A DNA stretch of 64,000 nucleotides from assembly GCF_019175385.1 (NCBI RefSeq), contig NC_083344.1, forward strand, positions 62,496,782 to 62,560,781, read 5' to 3'. Position numbers and translations under genes: made by a program. The notes below the pieces were generated by a model, which worked only from the letters and a program-made list of their open reading frames with translations, was not told the origin of the DNA and did no database searches. Below are positions 36,715 through 47,312 of this stretch, piece by piece; positions within the stretch are counted from its first letter, which is position 1; each line of letters opens with the position of its first letter. Origin of the DNA: Lycium barbarum. Taxonomy: Eukaryota > Streptophyta > Magnoliopsida > Solanales > Solanaceae.

Positions 36715-36752
36715 TCAGTACATATTTCGTACTGACCCCCTTTCTTCGGGGG
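36715..36752 (+). other. Conserved double hairpin in the F LTR
   Basis: Hairpin 1 pairs TCAGTAC (36715-36721) with GTACTGA (36729-36735). Hairpin 2 pairs CCCCC (36736-36740) with GGGGG (36748-36752). GCTGCG and a GC-rich ..CAG|GT follow within about 20 nt. Equivalent structures occur in LTRs A, B, C, E and G. Confidence 0.7.
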
Positions 36753-37175
36753 CTGCGTTTTTATGCCGCGCAGGTACAGACGACAGGTTTGCCGATCCAC
36801 ACGTCTAGGATCCTGTTACTGCTATTTTGGGGCGCTCTCTTCTTCAGAGCCCATATTTTGGTACAGTCTGACACTACTATCTGGATGTGTACAGTATTCT
36901 GGGTATGACGGGGCCCTGTCCCGTCTTATGACTGTGTTATGTTCTGTAGAGGTCTGTGGATATATCTGTGTGGGTTCTGTACATATGTTTGGGGTGTTTT
37001 GTTCTATGACGGCCTTCTCGGCCTATGTGTGCCAAGCCTACCCTTCTGTTAATTTCTGTAGTATTCACTAATGTTATTATATTATTCCGTTAATTTGCTA
37101 ATCTGGGTATCGGGTACGTATAGGTGCCCACCTAGGGCACCGGTCGCGGCCTACGGGGTTGGGACGTGACAAAAG

Positions 37176-37187
37176 TGGTATCAGAGC
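37176..37187 (+). other. Primer-binding site of element F
   Basis: A perfect TGGTATCAGAGC lies four bases after the 5' LTR. The leader from 37188 to 37373 has short upstream ATGs and ends in TTTGCAG two bases before the gag ATG. Confidence 0.95.
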
Positions 37188-37373
37188 GGTTCGTCCTCGG
37201 AATGTCCACAGACCGTGTCTAGTAGAGTCTTGTTTATCGGTGTGTTGTGCACCACACCTATGAACGGGAAGCTACAGGGCATTAGGATACTACCCTTCTT
37301 TTTGTTTTAGATCGTGCGTTAGAGCTGTGTTATAAAGATGACTCCTCCCTAACGAATGGTTACATTTGCAGAT

Positions 37374-38830
37374 ATGCCTCCGAAAAAGGCAACAGCGGCC
37401 CAAAAGGGCAAGTCAGTGGCCGTTGGAGAGACGAGCCGGGTCCAGAGGACTACCAGGGCCCAGACATATATTGCTCCGGAGACTTTGCCCCAGACAGAGG
37501 GTTCGTCTACACCGCCGCTAGTAGAGGAGATTGGGGCAGCCGTAGCTGCAGATCGGGGGACGGCTCCTCCGCCAGCTCCTGCAGTTCCAGTACCTGAGCC
37601 TCCAGCTCCACGGCCAGGCACTGAGGATCAGTCCATGAGGGAGGCGATTCAGTTATTGACCAGATTGGTGGCAGGACAGGCCCAGGGCCACGGACTGGGA
37701 GGCGACCGGATGTATAGGCGTGACAGCTCGAGGGCCCGGGAGTTCTTGACTTGTGGTCCTCCAGAGTTCTACGGGACTAAGCCCGACGAGGATCCCGAGG
37801 AGTTTATCAGGAAGATGCGGCGCACTCTAGAGCTGATTAATGCTTCCGAGACAGAGTCAGTCGCATTGGCTTCGTACCGGTTATATGACGTGGCAGCGAA
37901 CTGGTATGAGTCGTGGAAGCTATCCCGGGGGGACGACGCTTCCCCAGCAGTTTGGGGTGACTTTTCTCAGGCCTTTCTTGGACATTTTCTGCCCCCAGAG
38001 TTACGACGAGCCAGGGCTGACAGATTTTTGTTATTGAGACAGAGGGGCCGCAGTATCCGGGACTACAGTTTGGAGTTTGATTCCTTGGCCCGATATGCGC
38101 CTACTGTGGTAGCTACGATGGCGGACAGGATACACAGGTATATTATGGGGCTCGATCGCTATTTTATTGATAGTTGTCTGGTATTGGCGGCCCAGCCCGA
38201 TATGGATATTGCCCGTATTCAGGCGCACGCCCAGGGCATGGAGGATAGGGGCCGAGGGGGGCAGCAGGCCGACAGGAGCCAGGACCGGAGACCGCCCAAG
38301 AGGGCCAGATCATCGGGTTATTCTGGAGATTTTCGGGGCAGGCAGCCGCAGCAGCCCCAGCAGCCGCAGCAGCCTAGTAGATTTTCATCTCACCCGGCAC
38401 AGAGCGCACCTCCCCAGCCTACAGGTCGCAGATTTGATAGCCCAGGGTATTCAGGAGCAGGCCAGAGCTCCAGGGCTTTAGGTTCGCGGACAGATAGGGG
38501 TTCGGGTCAGATGAGGCCACCCAGAGTTCAGTGTTCTTTCTGTGGCAGATACCACCCGGGAGAGTGCTACAGAGCCACCGGGGCATGCTTTTCTTGTGGC
38601 CGTCAGGGTCATTCGGTGAGAGATTGCCCGTATAAGGGCAGTGCGGGTGGTGCAGCGCAGCCTACCGGATCAGCTGCTGGGTCTTCATCTTCATCAGTGG
38701 CTATGCGCCCCACGGGGCAGGGTACTCCGGCACCAGCAGGTCGCGGCAGAGGCCGTGGTGCAGCTTCTGGTATTGGCGGTCCTTCGAACCGCATCTATGC
38801 TTTGGCCAGTCGTCAGGATCAGGAGGCATC
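37374..38830 (+). CDS. Element F gag (nucleocapsid part of gag-pol)
   Basis: The start chosen is ATG 37374 ([13 protein letters not shown]), shared with A and E; an in-frame ATG at 37356 lies upstream of the CAG and is less likely. The capsid-like core runs over about residues 120-310 ([20 protein letters not shown].., [30 protein letters not shown]). A Gln/Pro-rich linker follows, then [12 protein letters not shown] and a canonical zinc knuckle [14 protein letters not shown] (38586-38627, C-X2-C-X4-H-X4-C). Gag forms the particle and binds genomic RNA. It is fused in frame to pol with no stop between, as in other Tekay elements. The gag/protease boundary given is approximate. Confidence 0.93.
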
Positions 38831-40193
38831 TCCTAATGTCGTTACAGGTACTTTATCGGTCTTCTCTCGATCTGTGTATGCATTAATTGATCCAGGTTCG
38901 ACTTTATCGTATATTTCGCCCCTTGTTGCTGGTAAAATTGGTATTATGTCTGAGCCTATAGAGCCATTCGAGGTGGCCACACCGATCGGAGACTATATTG
39001 TAGCGAATCGGGTGTATAAAAATTGTTCTGTACTTGTATGTGACCGTGACACTAAGGCAGATTTGGTGGAGCTAGATATGATTGAATTCGACGTTATTAT
39101 GGGTATGGATTGGCTAGCTTCCTGTTACGCTCATGTGGACTGCCAGAATAAGGTAGTCCGTTTCCAGTTTCCCGGGGAGCCAGTTGTAGAATGGGCTGGT
39201 AATACAGCATCGCCGAAAGGTAAGTTTATTTCATACCTTAAGGCAAAGAAAATGATCAGAAAGGGCTATATTTATCATCTGGTACGGGTGCAAGACTTGA
39301 CAGCAGAGACGCCGACACTTCAGTCAGTCCCCGTGGTTAATGAGTTTCCAGATGTTTTTCCCGACGAGCTTCCAGGTCTTCCGCCAGAGCGGGAGCTAGA
39401 TTTCTCTATTGATTTACTCCCAGGTACTCAGCCTATCTCTATTCCTCCGTATAGAATGGCGCCGGCAGAACTGAAGGAGTTGAAAGAGCAGTTGAAGGAT
39501 TTGCTAGATAAGGGCTTCATCAGGCCCAGTACTTCGCCTTGGGGAGCTCCGGTATTATTTGTGCGTAAGAAAGACGGGTCGCTGCGTATGTGTATTGACT
39601 ATCGGCAGCTGAATAAGGTAACTATAAAGAATAAATACCCCCTCCCCAGGATTGATGATTTGTTTGATCAGCTGCAGAGTGCTAAGTACTTCTCGAAGAT
39701 AGATCTTCGATCTGGTTATCACCAGGTACGAGTTCGCGAGGCTGATATTCCTAAGACGGCTTTCCGGACCCGATACGGGCATTATGAGTTCAGGGTCATG
39801 TCTTTTGGGCTTACTAATGCCCCCGCGGTATTTATGGATTTGATGAACCGGGTATTCAGGCCGTTCTTGGATATGTTTGTGATTGTATTTATTGACGACA
39901 TCCTGGTTTATTCTCGGTCCGAGGCAGAGCACGCGGATCATCTCAGATCGGTATTAGGGGTACTCCGACATCAGAAGCTGTATGCGAAATTTTCTAAGTG
40001 TGAATTTTAGCTATCCTCAGTGGCTTTCTTAGGCCATGTTATTGCAGCTGATGGTGTCCGGGTAGACACACAGAAGATCGAGGCCGTGAAGAATTAGCCC
40101 AGGCCCACGACGCCTACAGAGGTACGCAGTTTCTTAGGGTTAGCAGGTTATTACAGGAGATTCGCGGAGAAGTTTGCTTCGATTTCAGCGCCT
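38831..40193 (+). pseudogene. Element F protease and reverse transcriptase, two TAG stops
   Basis: The protease active site is [11 protein letters not shown], with the Asp at 38889-38891. The RT palm has [30 protein letters not shown] and the catalytic FIDDILVYS, with Asp codons at 39894-39899. The frame is open from gag until TAG at 40008-40010 and again meets TAG at 40095-40097. Both replace a Trp (TGG) that is conserved in the sisters (KCEFWL and KTWPGP/KNWSRP type). The frame is otherwise continuous into RNase H. The stops lie inside the RT thumb, so they are mutations and not programmed read-through sites. Confidence 0.92.
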
Positions 40194-42278
40194 TTGACAA
40201 GGCTGACTCAGAAGGGAGCTAAGTTCCAGTGGTCTGATGCTTGTGAACGAAGCTTCCAGTTGCTGAAGGAGAAGCTGACTACAGCCCCAGTTCTGACACT
40301 ACCCGAGGGACCGGACGGGTATGTTATTTATTGTGACGCTTCTGGCATCGGGTTAGGCTGTGTATTGATGCAGCACGGCAGAGTTATAGCGTATGCTTCC
40401 CGGCAGCTCAAGAAGCATGAGAAGAATTATCCTACTCACGATCTGGAACTCGCAGCGGTGATTCATGCTCTGAAGATATGGAGACACTATTTATATGGCG
40501 TTCATGTGGATATTTATACTGATCATAAGAGTCTCCAGTATATTTTCAGACAGAGAGAGCTTAATTTGCGGCAGCGGAGGTGGTTGGAGCTTCTGAAGGA
40601 TTATGACGTGGATATTTTGTATCATCCGGGTAAGGCTAATGTTTTTGCGGATGCGCTCAGTCGGAAGTCCATGGGCAGTTTGGCAGACTTACAGCCAGAC
40701 AGGAGGGAGATAGCCCGGGATATTCAGCAGTTGGCCAGTCTTGGGATTCGTCTGGCCGATTCTGGAGACACCCGGATTTCTGTTCGAGGGGTTTCTGAGT
40801 CCTCCATCAGAGACAATATTAGGCGACATCAGTTCGAGGATCCGGTCTTAGCTCGGTACAGGGACACAGCTTATGATAAGGAGAGGACCCCGTTCGAGTT
40901 TTCGCCGGACGGCACTTTATTATACAGGGGCAGGTTATGTGTACCTGACATTGCAGGCCTTCGACAGCAGGTTATGAGCGAGGCACATTATGCTCGCTAT
41001 TCAGTCCATCCTGGGTCTACGAAGATGTATCATGACCTTCGATGTGTTTACTGGTGGGACGGTATGAAGCGGGACATTGCAGAGTTCGTCGCTCAGTGTC
41101 CTAATTGTCAGCAGGTCAAGATTGAGCACCAGAAGCCGGGAGGACTGCTACAGGAGATAGAGATCCCGACATGGAAGTGGGAGGCTATTAATATGGATTT
41201 CGTTACGGGTTTGCCTCGCACTCCACGGAAGTATGATTCCATTTGGGTCGTCGTGGATAGGCTGACGAAATCAGCCCATTTTCTTCCCGTCAGGACTACT
41301 TATTCCGCAGAGGATTATGCCAGGCTCTATATTAGGGAGATTGTGAAGCTTCACGGAGTTCCTCTATCTATTATCTCTGACAGGGGCGCCCAGTTTACGG
41401 CGCATTTCTGGAGGTCTTTTCAGGAGGGTCTAGGGACTCAGGTGAGCTTGAGCACAGCGTTTCATCCTCAGAGCGACGGTCAGGCCGAGCGCACTATACA
41501 GACGCTGGAGGATATGTTACGGGCTTGCGTTATTGATTTCAGGGGTAGCTGGGACGATCACTTGCCGTTGATCGAGTTTGCATATAATAATAGTTACCAT
41601 TCCAGCATCCAGATGGCTCCGTACGAGGCTTTATATGGCAGGAAGTGCAGATCGCCGGTTGGCTGGTTTGATGTTGGCGAGACAGAGTTGATCGGCCCAG
41701 ATATGGTCCAGCAGGCTGTGGATAAGGTGAACCTTATTCGAGAGCGACTATTGGCAGCCCAGAGTCGACAGAAGTCATACGCGGATAGAAGGCGTCGACC
41801 GTTGGAGTTTCAGGTAGGCGATTGGGTATTTCTGAAGGTATCGCCTATGAAAGGTGTGATGCGGTTCGGCAGAAAGGGTAAGCTCAGTCCGCGTTATATT
41901 GGGCCGTATCAGATTGTTCGGAAGGTTGGGAATGTCACCTATGAGTTAGCTTTGCCATCTGATTTGGAAGCGGTGCATCCGGTGTTCCACGTCTCTATGC
42001 TTCGTAAATGCATTGGAGACCCTTCCAGAGTATTCCCTGCTGAGGATATTCAGGTGACGGAGCAGTTAGCGTACGAGGAGCAGCCCGTATCTATTTTGGA
42101 TCGTCAGGTAAGGAGGCTCCGAAATAAAGATGTGGCCTCCGTTAAGGTACTGTGGCGGAATGATAACCGAGAGGAGATGACCTGGGAGTCGGAGGAAGAA
42201 ATGAAGAAGAAATACCCTCATCTATTCCCTATGGCCACAGGTAACCTCGAATCCCTGCTTAAGTTCATTTCAATATAA
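40194..42278 (+). CDS. Element F RNase H, integrase and chromodomain-like tail
   Basis: The frame is the same as gag-pol, open for 694 codons downstream of the second TAG. RNase [57 protein letters not shown]. The integrase has the HHCC zinc region ([15 protein letters not shown]) and a complete D,D-35-E core: Asp at 41196-41198 (MDF), Asp at 41379-41381 (SDRG), Glu at 41487-41489 (AERT). The tail [32 protein letters not shown] is a chromodomain-type module. All catalytic residues are present. It would be expressed only if the two upstream stops are bypassed. Confidence 0.92.
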   Translation: MTRLTQKGAKFQWSDACERSFQLLKEKLTTAPVLTLPEGPDGYVIYCDASGIGLGCVLMQHGRVIAYASRQLKKHEKNYPTHDLELAAVIHALKIWRHYLYGVHVDIYTDHKSLQYIFRQRELNLRQRRWLELLKDYDVDILYHPGKANVFADALSRKSMGSLADLQPDRREIARDIQQLASLGIRLADSGDTRISVRGVSESSIRDNIRRHQFEDPVLARYRDTAYDKERTPFEFSPDGTLLYRGRLCVPDIAGLRQQVMSEAHYARYSVHPGSTKMYHDLRCVYWWDGMKRDIAEFVAQCPNCQQVKIEHQKPGGLLQEIEIPTWKWEAINMDFVTGLPRTPRKYDSIWVVVDRLTKSAHFLPVRTTYSAEDYARLYIREIVKLHGVPLSIISDRGAQFTAHFWRSFQEGLGTQVSLSTAFHPQSDGQAERTIQTLEDMLRACVIDFRGSWDDHLPLIEFAYNNSYHSSIQMAPYEALYGRKCRSPVGWFDVGETELIGPDMVQQAVDKVNLIRERLLAAQSRQKSYADRRRRPLEFQVGDWVFLKVSPMKGVMRFGRKGKLSPRYIGPYQIVRKVGNVTYELALPSDLEAVHPVFHVSMLRKCIGDPSRVFPAEDIQVTEQLAYEEQPVSILDRQVRRLRNKDVASVKVLWRNDNREEMTWESEEEMKKKYPHLFPMATGNLESLLKFISI

Positions 42279-42385
42279 ATCGTAAGTAATATGTGTTGTC
42301 TGTAAGCATGAACTCCCCAAAGTGTTTTCAAACCCTATAAGATTAATTTTACATTCGAGGACGAATGTTCTAAAGGGGGGGAGGA
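42279..42385 (+). promoter_or_regulatory. Element F 3' noncoding region, hairpin and polypurine tract
   Basis: After the stop, about 70 nt of noncoding DNA lead to the hairpin AACATTCG-AGGA-CGAATGTT type (near 42351-42369) and the purine tract AAAGGGGGGGAGGA ending one base before TGTTATATCC. This primes plus-strand synthesis. Confidence 0.88.
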
Positions 42386-45378
42386 TGTTATATCCCGTGT
42401 TTTCACACGTTGGGAAAAATTTGATAAATAATGGATTCTTGAGATATGAGGCCAAATTTGATAGTTCGTTGAACCTACGAGTTATGAATGAAAGAATAGA
42501 ATTATGAAAGTGCGGGACAAGGCTAAGGGTAATTTTGGAATTTTGGAAATTAGTTTCGGGAATTACAAAATGTGATCCATAAGTTATTGGGCTCAAAAAA
42601 ATTAATTGAATTGAAGCCCAAAGAGGGGTGCTTGGCCGGCCATTGTAGGCCTTGGCCCAAGCCCAAAATAATGTGATCATGTGCAAGGCATGTGACATTT
42701 AATTATAAGAAGACCAAGTCTTCATAACCTATCCATTATGAGACTTAGAAAAAAAAAAAAAGAGATCAAGAGCAAGAAGTGAGGGTTTCGGGTGAGGTGA
42801 AGAAAAACAACCCCCAAAAATCTTGATTCAAAAATTCAAATCTTGTTGAATTCCTACTAATTCAAGGTCCCTTTGCATCTTGGTGTAGTTGGTTTGGAGT
42901 GGGGAGCTTTGGATTCCTCAAGGTGATCACTTGTCCAAGTAAAGGAAACTTGAAGAAAAGGTAAGAATTTCTATCTTGTTATTGTGTTGTTGAGCCTTAT
43001 TTGTGTTGTAGTATGTAGAAATGTGCTTATTGTATGAAGAAGTGGAAGTTTGCAAAGTGGGTGTGTGTGTGAGTGTGTAGCCGTATATATATATATGGGA
43101 TGTATAGCCACAAATGTGTTGAAATTATGTTGTATTCTAGTTGTGAATGTGATGGAATTCATGTTGAGAATGAAAGTGGAATAAATTTGATTGAATGGCT
43201 AACAATAGCCCTTGGCCGTGTGGTGTATATGGCTTGAGAATAAAATGGATTAAGATTGTTTAATGTGTTAGTTGTGTTGGGATTGTGATGTTTGTAATGT
43301 GAATAGAGTTAGAATGATATAAGTTGTATTGAATTGGAAGGTAGGAACTTATGTCGATTTAGTATGATTTTTCCGACATTAAGTAAATGAAGTGTTTGGT
43401 TGTGAATTTTGATGTTCTTTGATGAATTTGGGAAGTTGGAAACTTGTTTTGAAATTATATGCCAAAGATTTGATGTTTTGCATAAGTTATGTTTTTGGCG
43501 GAAACGTGTATATCATGTATATCAAGTGTATATCCTAAGAGGAATGATAGGAGATATCTTTAGATTTATGTGGTGATAATCTTGAATGATAATGGATGTG
43601 AGATTATAATGTTAATTCGAAAATCGGGTTGAATTGATAATTAAGTTGACTGGTGAGAAAAATTGTTAGTTGGAGGATATTTGTACTTGTAATGTTCATA
43701 GATGACCTTGATCTTGTTGTTTGGGTTGTTGATTGATAAATTTTAGCCGAGTTGAATTCTCGGGGTGCTATATGTATAGGGGAAGTGCTGCCGAAATTTC
43801 GGTAGCCAATTTGTGCATTAAATCAAGACTTTGGCATCCATGGCTTACAAATGGTAAACTTGACCATTTGCAGTTTTTCGACGAAACGGGAAGCGAGTTT
43901 GAAGAAGCTTAAGGAGCGTGAAAGGTATGTAAAGCAACCCTATTACTTCCCTTGGCATGCCTTTAGTGAATTAGGGTCGGATCCGGGCCTCGAAGGACCT
44001 CGTGGCCCTCGGAATCCGCAAAGGAAATTTTCCATTTTTCCTTCAATAGAATTGAACATCTTTGGTGCCCTTTGCTTGAAATAAGGCACCTTTACTTCAA
44101 ACTACTTGAAACGTCGCCGAATGTCCGTAGAACCTTTTTAGGTGACTCCATATGGTTAAAGAACACTATTTGGGCCCGCCGCCTTGTTTGTCCCGAGGCG
44201 GGCCCGCTAATTACGATTTTGCCCTTATGAGTTAAGGAATCCTTTTTAAGCAAATTTTTGAAAGAAAATGTGTTAAATACCTTTAAATTGTCTAAAGAAT
44301 GTGGTTTAAATATTCTATTAAGTCCAAGGAATTATTCTGATACCCGGTATGACTTCGGGGAAGCTATACTTCCGTAATTTATTTTGACATACGAAATGTG
44401 TTATTTTGATCCCGTCTGACTCCATTTGATTTGTTCGTCTTCGATACGCTTCGTCGAGTCTTTGAAGATAATTATGACGTTTTAAATTGCATTAGTTTCT
44501 CACTACTCTATTCGTGGATGTCCCAACGTTTCCCACACTGAGCCCGGGCCAGGATATGTTGTCAAGCGTAATCTTCTACATTGTTCGCCGCGCCCCGAGG
44601 TGAGGGGGCAGGTATACGCGTACATGGGTCTGTGGAGTATGATGTGCCATGTCCGCCTGTTCTGATCTGATTTGTTATGGCCATTCTGATATGACATTTT
44701 ATGATACGGGGCCACGCCCCCTTTTTCTGATTCCTATCTGTTGTGGCACCGATGTCGGGAGGGTGACCACGTTCTGTCTGCCGAGCCCTATGGCTGGGGC
44801 CGGATATGATATGACATATGATTTTGTACATACTCTGCCTGTTTTGAAAATATGCAAATGACACTCAGGATTTTTCTACTCAGTTTTCTGAATCTATTAT
44901 GATTTATACTTCTGTACTTCTGCTTTACATATTTCGTACTGACCCCCTTTCTTCGGGGGCTGCGTTTTTATGCCGCGCAGGTACAGACGACAGGTTTGCC
45001 GATCCACACGTCTAGGATCCTGTTACTGCTATTTTGGGGCGCTCTCTTCTTCAGAGCCCATATTTTGGTACAGTCTGACACTACTATCTGGATGTGTACA
45101 GTATTCTGGGTATGACGGGGCCCTGTCCCGTCTTATGACTGTGTTATGTTCTGTAGAGGTCTGTGGATATATCTGTGTGGGTTCTGTACATATGTTTGGG
45201 GTGTTTTGTTCTATGACGGCCTTCTCGGCCTATGTGTGCCAAGCCTACCCTTCTGTTAATTTCTGTAGTATTCACTAATGTTATTATATTATTCCGTTAA
45301 TTTGCTAATCTGGGTATCGGGTACGTATAGGTGCCCACCTAGGGCACCGGTCGCGGCCTACGGGGTTGGGACGTGACA
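42386..45378 (+). mobile_element. 3' LTR of element F
   Basis: It is 2,993 bp and near-identical to the 5' copy. The donor is at 42961, the palindrome at 43791-43802 and the exon-like segment at 43874-43924 (51 nt). An 11-bp deletion between short ACATAT repeats near 44930 removes the 5' arm of hairpin 1. Because both LTRs are copied from one template at insertion, the deletion came afterwards. Confidence 0.95.
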
Positions 45379-45510
45379 TGTTGTGCACCACATCTATAAA
45401 CAGGAAGCTACAGGGCATTTAGGATGTTACCCTTCTTTGGATTCTTAGATCGTGCGATAGAACTGTATTAGTAGGATGATCCTCTCCTAACGATCTGCTA
45501 TGTTTCAGTG
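45379..45510 (+). other. Element E leader downstream of F
   Basis: The E leader resumes after F and its target duplicate and runs to the gag ATG. It ends GTTTCAGTG directly before ATG 45511, parallel to the F and A leaders. Confidence 0.8.
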
Positions 45511-46983
45511 ATGCCTCCGAAGAAGGCAACAGCTGCCCAGAAGGGCAAGGCGAGGATAGAGGCAGGAGAGACCCGCCGGGCCCCGAGGGTTACCAGGGCC
45601 AGTGTGCAGCCTGCACTTGAGGACGTGCCCCCGTCGTCTGGATCTGTTACACCCCCCTTGCCGGAGGATATCAGAGCTGCAGAAGCTGCTAATCGGGAGA
45701 CGGCTCCAACGCAAGCTCCTGAGGTTCCAGTGCCCGAGCCTCCAGCTCCACAGGCAGGGGCGGAGGGTAGGGCCATGCGAGATGCGGTTCAGTTATTGAC
45801 CACATTGATGGCGGAGCAGGTTCGCAGGCATGGATTTGGGGGTGGTCGTGTGGACAGGTATGAGAGCTCCAGGGCTTGTGAGTTTTTGACATGCAATCCT
45901 CCAGAATTCTCCGGGACAAAACCTGAGGAGGACCCCCAGGAGTTCATTAGAAAGATGGAGAGTACAATACGATTGATTAAGGCTTCGCCGATTGAGTCTG
46001 TGGAGTTGGCTTCGTATCGATTATATGAGGTGGCGGCAAATTGGTATGAGTCTTGGCAGCTCTCCAGGGGTGACGATGCTCCCCCAGCGGTATGGGCCGA
46101 GTTTACTAAGGCTTTTCTTGATCATTTTCTACCATCAGAGCTACGGAGAGCTAGGGTTGATCGGTTCTTGAACCTGAGACAGAATGGTAGAAGTGTTCGC
46201 GAGTACAGCCTAGAGTTCGACTCACTGGCTAGGTATGCGCCCGCCATAGTAGCCGAGATGGCCGATAGGGTGCACAGGTATGTGATGGGACTAGACCCTT
46301 ATCTGATTGACGGTTGGTTGGCCACGGCTTCTCAGCCAGGGATCCATGTAGCCCGGGTACAGGCATACTCCCAGGGCATGGAGGACCGACGTAGGGAGCG
46401 TCGGCCTGATAGGGGTTACGACAGGGGCCGGCCTAAGAGAGTCAGATCGGCTGGATATTCAGGGGGATTTCAGGGTGAGCCTTCCCAGCGGCAGGGTAAC
46501 AGGTATTCGTCCCAGCCAGCCTACAGTACACCCCCATAGTTCACGGGACAGAGCTCCAGAGTCCCAGGCCCACAGGTGAGCAGAGGTCCCGGTCAGTCGA
46601 GGCCACCCATACCCCCATGTCCTTACTGTGGGAGACCCCACCCGGGGGAGTGTTATCGCGCTACGGGCGCTTGTTATTTTTGTGGGAGCCCAGACCATCG
46701 AGTCAGAGAGTGCCCGCTTAAGGGCAGTTCAGGTTCAGCCCGGCCTGCTGGGTCCGTTGCAGGCTTATCTTCTCCTTCGGCGACCATGCGCCCCACGGGG
46801 CGAGGAGCACCGACCCCAGCACCAGCGCCAGCGGGTCGTGGCAGAGGACGTGGTGCAGCTTCTGGTTACAGCGGTCCTTCGAACCGCGTGTTTGCTTTAA
46901 CCGGCCGGCAGGACCCAGGAGCGTCTGCGAGCGCACGCCCAGGTACGCCATCGATTCTTTTTGAGAGATCTATGTATGGATAA
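45511..46983 (+). pseudogene. Element E gag, one internal stop
   Basis: The start ATG 45511 gives [13 protein letters not shown]. The capsid core is intact ([57 protein letters not shown]). A TAG at 46537-46539 replaces a Gln codon; the frame is open again to 46980 and includes CPYCGRPHPGEC and the zinc knuckle CYFCGSPDHRVREC. It ends at TAA 46981 right after FERSMYG, where relatives continue into YALIDPGS. Protease and all of pol are therefore absent. Confidence 0.9.
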
Positions 46984-47186
46984 GTCTGTATTTTGTTGCA
47001 TTACGTGATCTTGTACTTCTGGGTATTAGAAATAGTAAGGTAAATGTTAACTTGTTAGGTACCAAGATTCAGAAAGGCAATATGGTAAGTGTATGACTTA
47101 GCCGGGGGTGGGACCCGCTACAAAAATTTCTGAAAATTTGCTAAGACCCCGATTTGCTCTAAAATTACGCGACAAAGGTCGTGCGG
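46984..47186 (+). other. Element E noncoding tract after gag
   Basis: No coding potential or known motif is visible apart from a GGGGGTGGGACCC stretch near 47106. It marks where pol was lost or replaced. Confidence 0.5.
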
Positions 47187-47312
47187 GGCGATCGACGAAA
47201 TTATATCAGCCCTAACGCGTCGAAATGCATGAAAGTTTTGGAGTTAAGCGTGCTCAAGCCAGAGCAATTCTGGGATGGGTGACCCCCTGGGAAGTAATGC
47301 AAAGTTTTGCAC
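47187..47312 (+). pseudogene. 5S rRNA-like segment
   Basis: The segment tracks the plant 5S rRNA gene from GCGATC through ATCAGC-CTAA-GC. It then follows closely over AGTTAAGCGTGCT (47242-47254) and GGGATGGGTGACC-CCTGGGAAGT (47272-47295), ending TTTGCAC like the 5S 3' end. These two stretches correspond to the A-box and C-box internal promoter of RNA polymerase III. The middle and the 5' part are diverged, so it is unlikely to make functional 5S rRNA. Cassandra TRIM elements are known to carry 5S-like sequences in their LTRs; here no Cassandra LTR ends are evident. Confidence 0.75.

Larger units (their letters stand above)
34164..37171 (+). mobile_element. 5' LTR of element F
   Basis: It runs TGTTATATCCCG to ACGTGACA. 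In order it has a TATA-like box, a donor GTAAG at 34745, the palindrome CCGAAATTTCGG (35573-35584), the exon-like segment (35656-35706), a donor GTATGT at 35707, the double hairpin (36715-36752) and CAG|GT at 36771-36775. Confidence 0.95.
34164..45378 (+). mobile_element. Element F: young, nearly intact Tekay-type chromovirus
   Basis: F is 11,215 bp, with LTRs of 3,008 and 2,993 bp, a perfect target duplication TGTTG (34159-34163 and 45379-45383), an intact primer site and a clean polypurine tract. A single gag-pol frame carries every domain. The 15-bp LTR length difference is fully explained by an A-run, a TA-repeat and an 11-bp deletion. I count about eight LTR substitutions. Only two TGG-to-TAG changes break the frame. 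It is the youngest insertion in the window. Confidence 0.95.

Noticed and set aside
37349..37621. Minus-strand frames opposite gag of E and F
   Set aside because: They are shadows of the GC-rich gag start on the opposite strand, with low-complexity Gly/Ala composition.
40008..40010. Programmed TAG read-through in F
   Set aside because: Read-through stops occur at gag/pol borders. These TAGs lie inside the RT thumb at conserved Trp codons, and related copies have no stop there.
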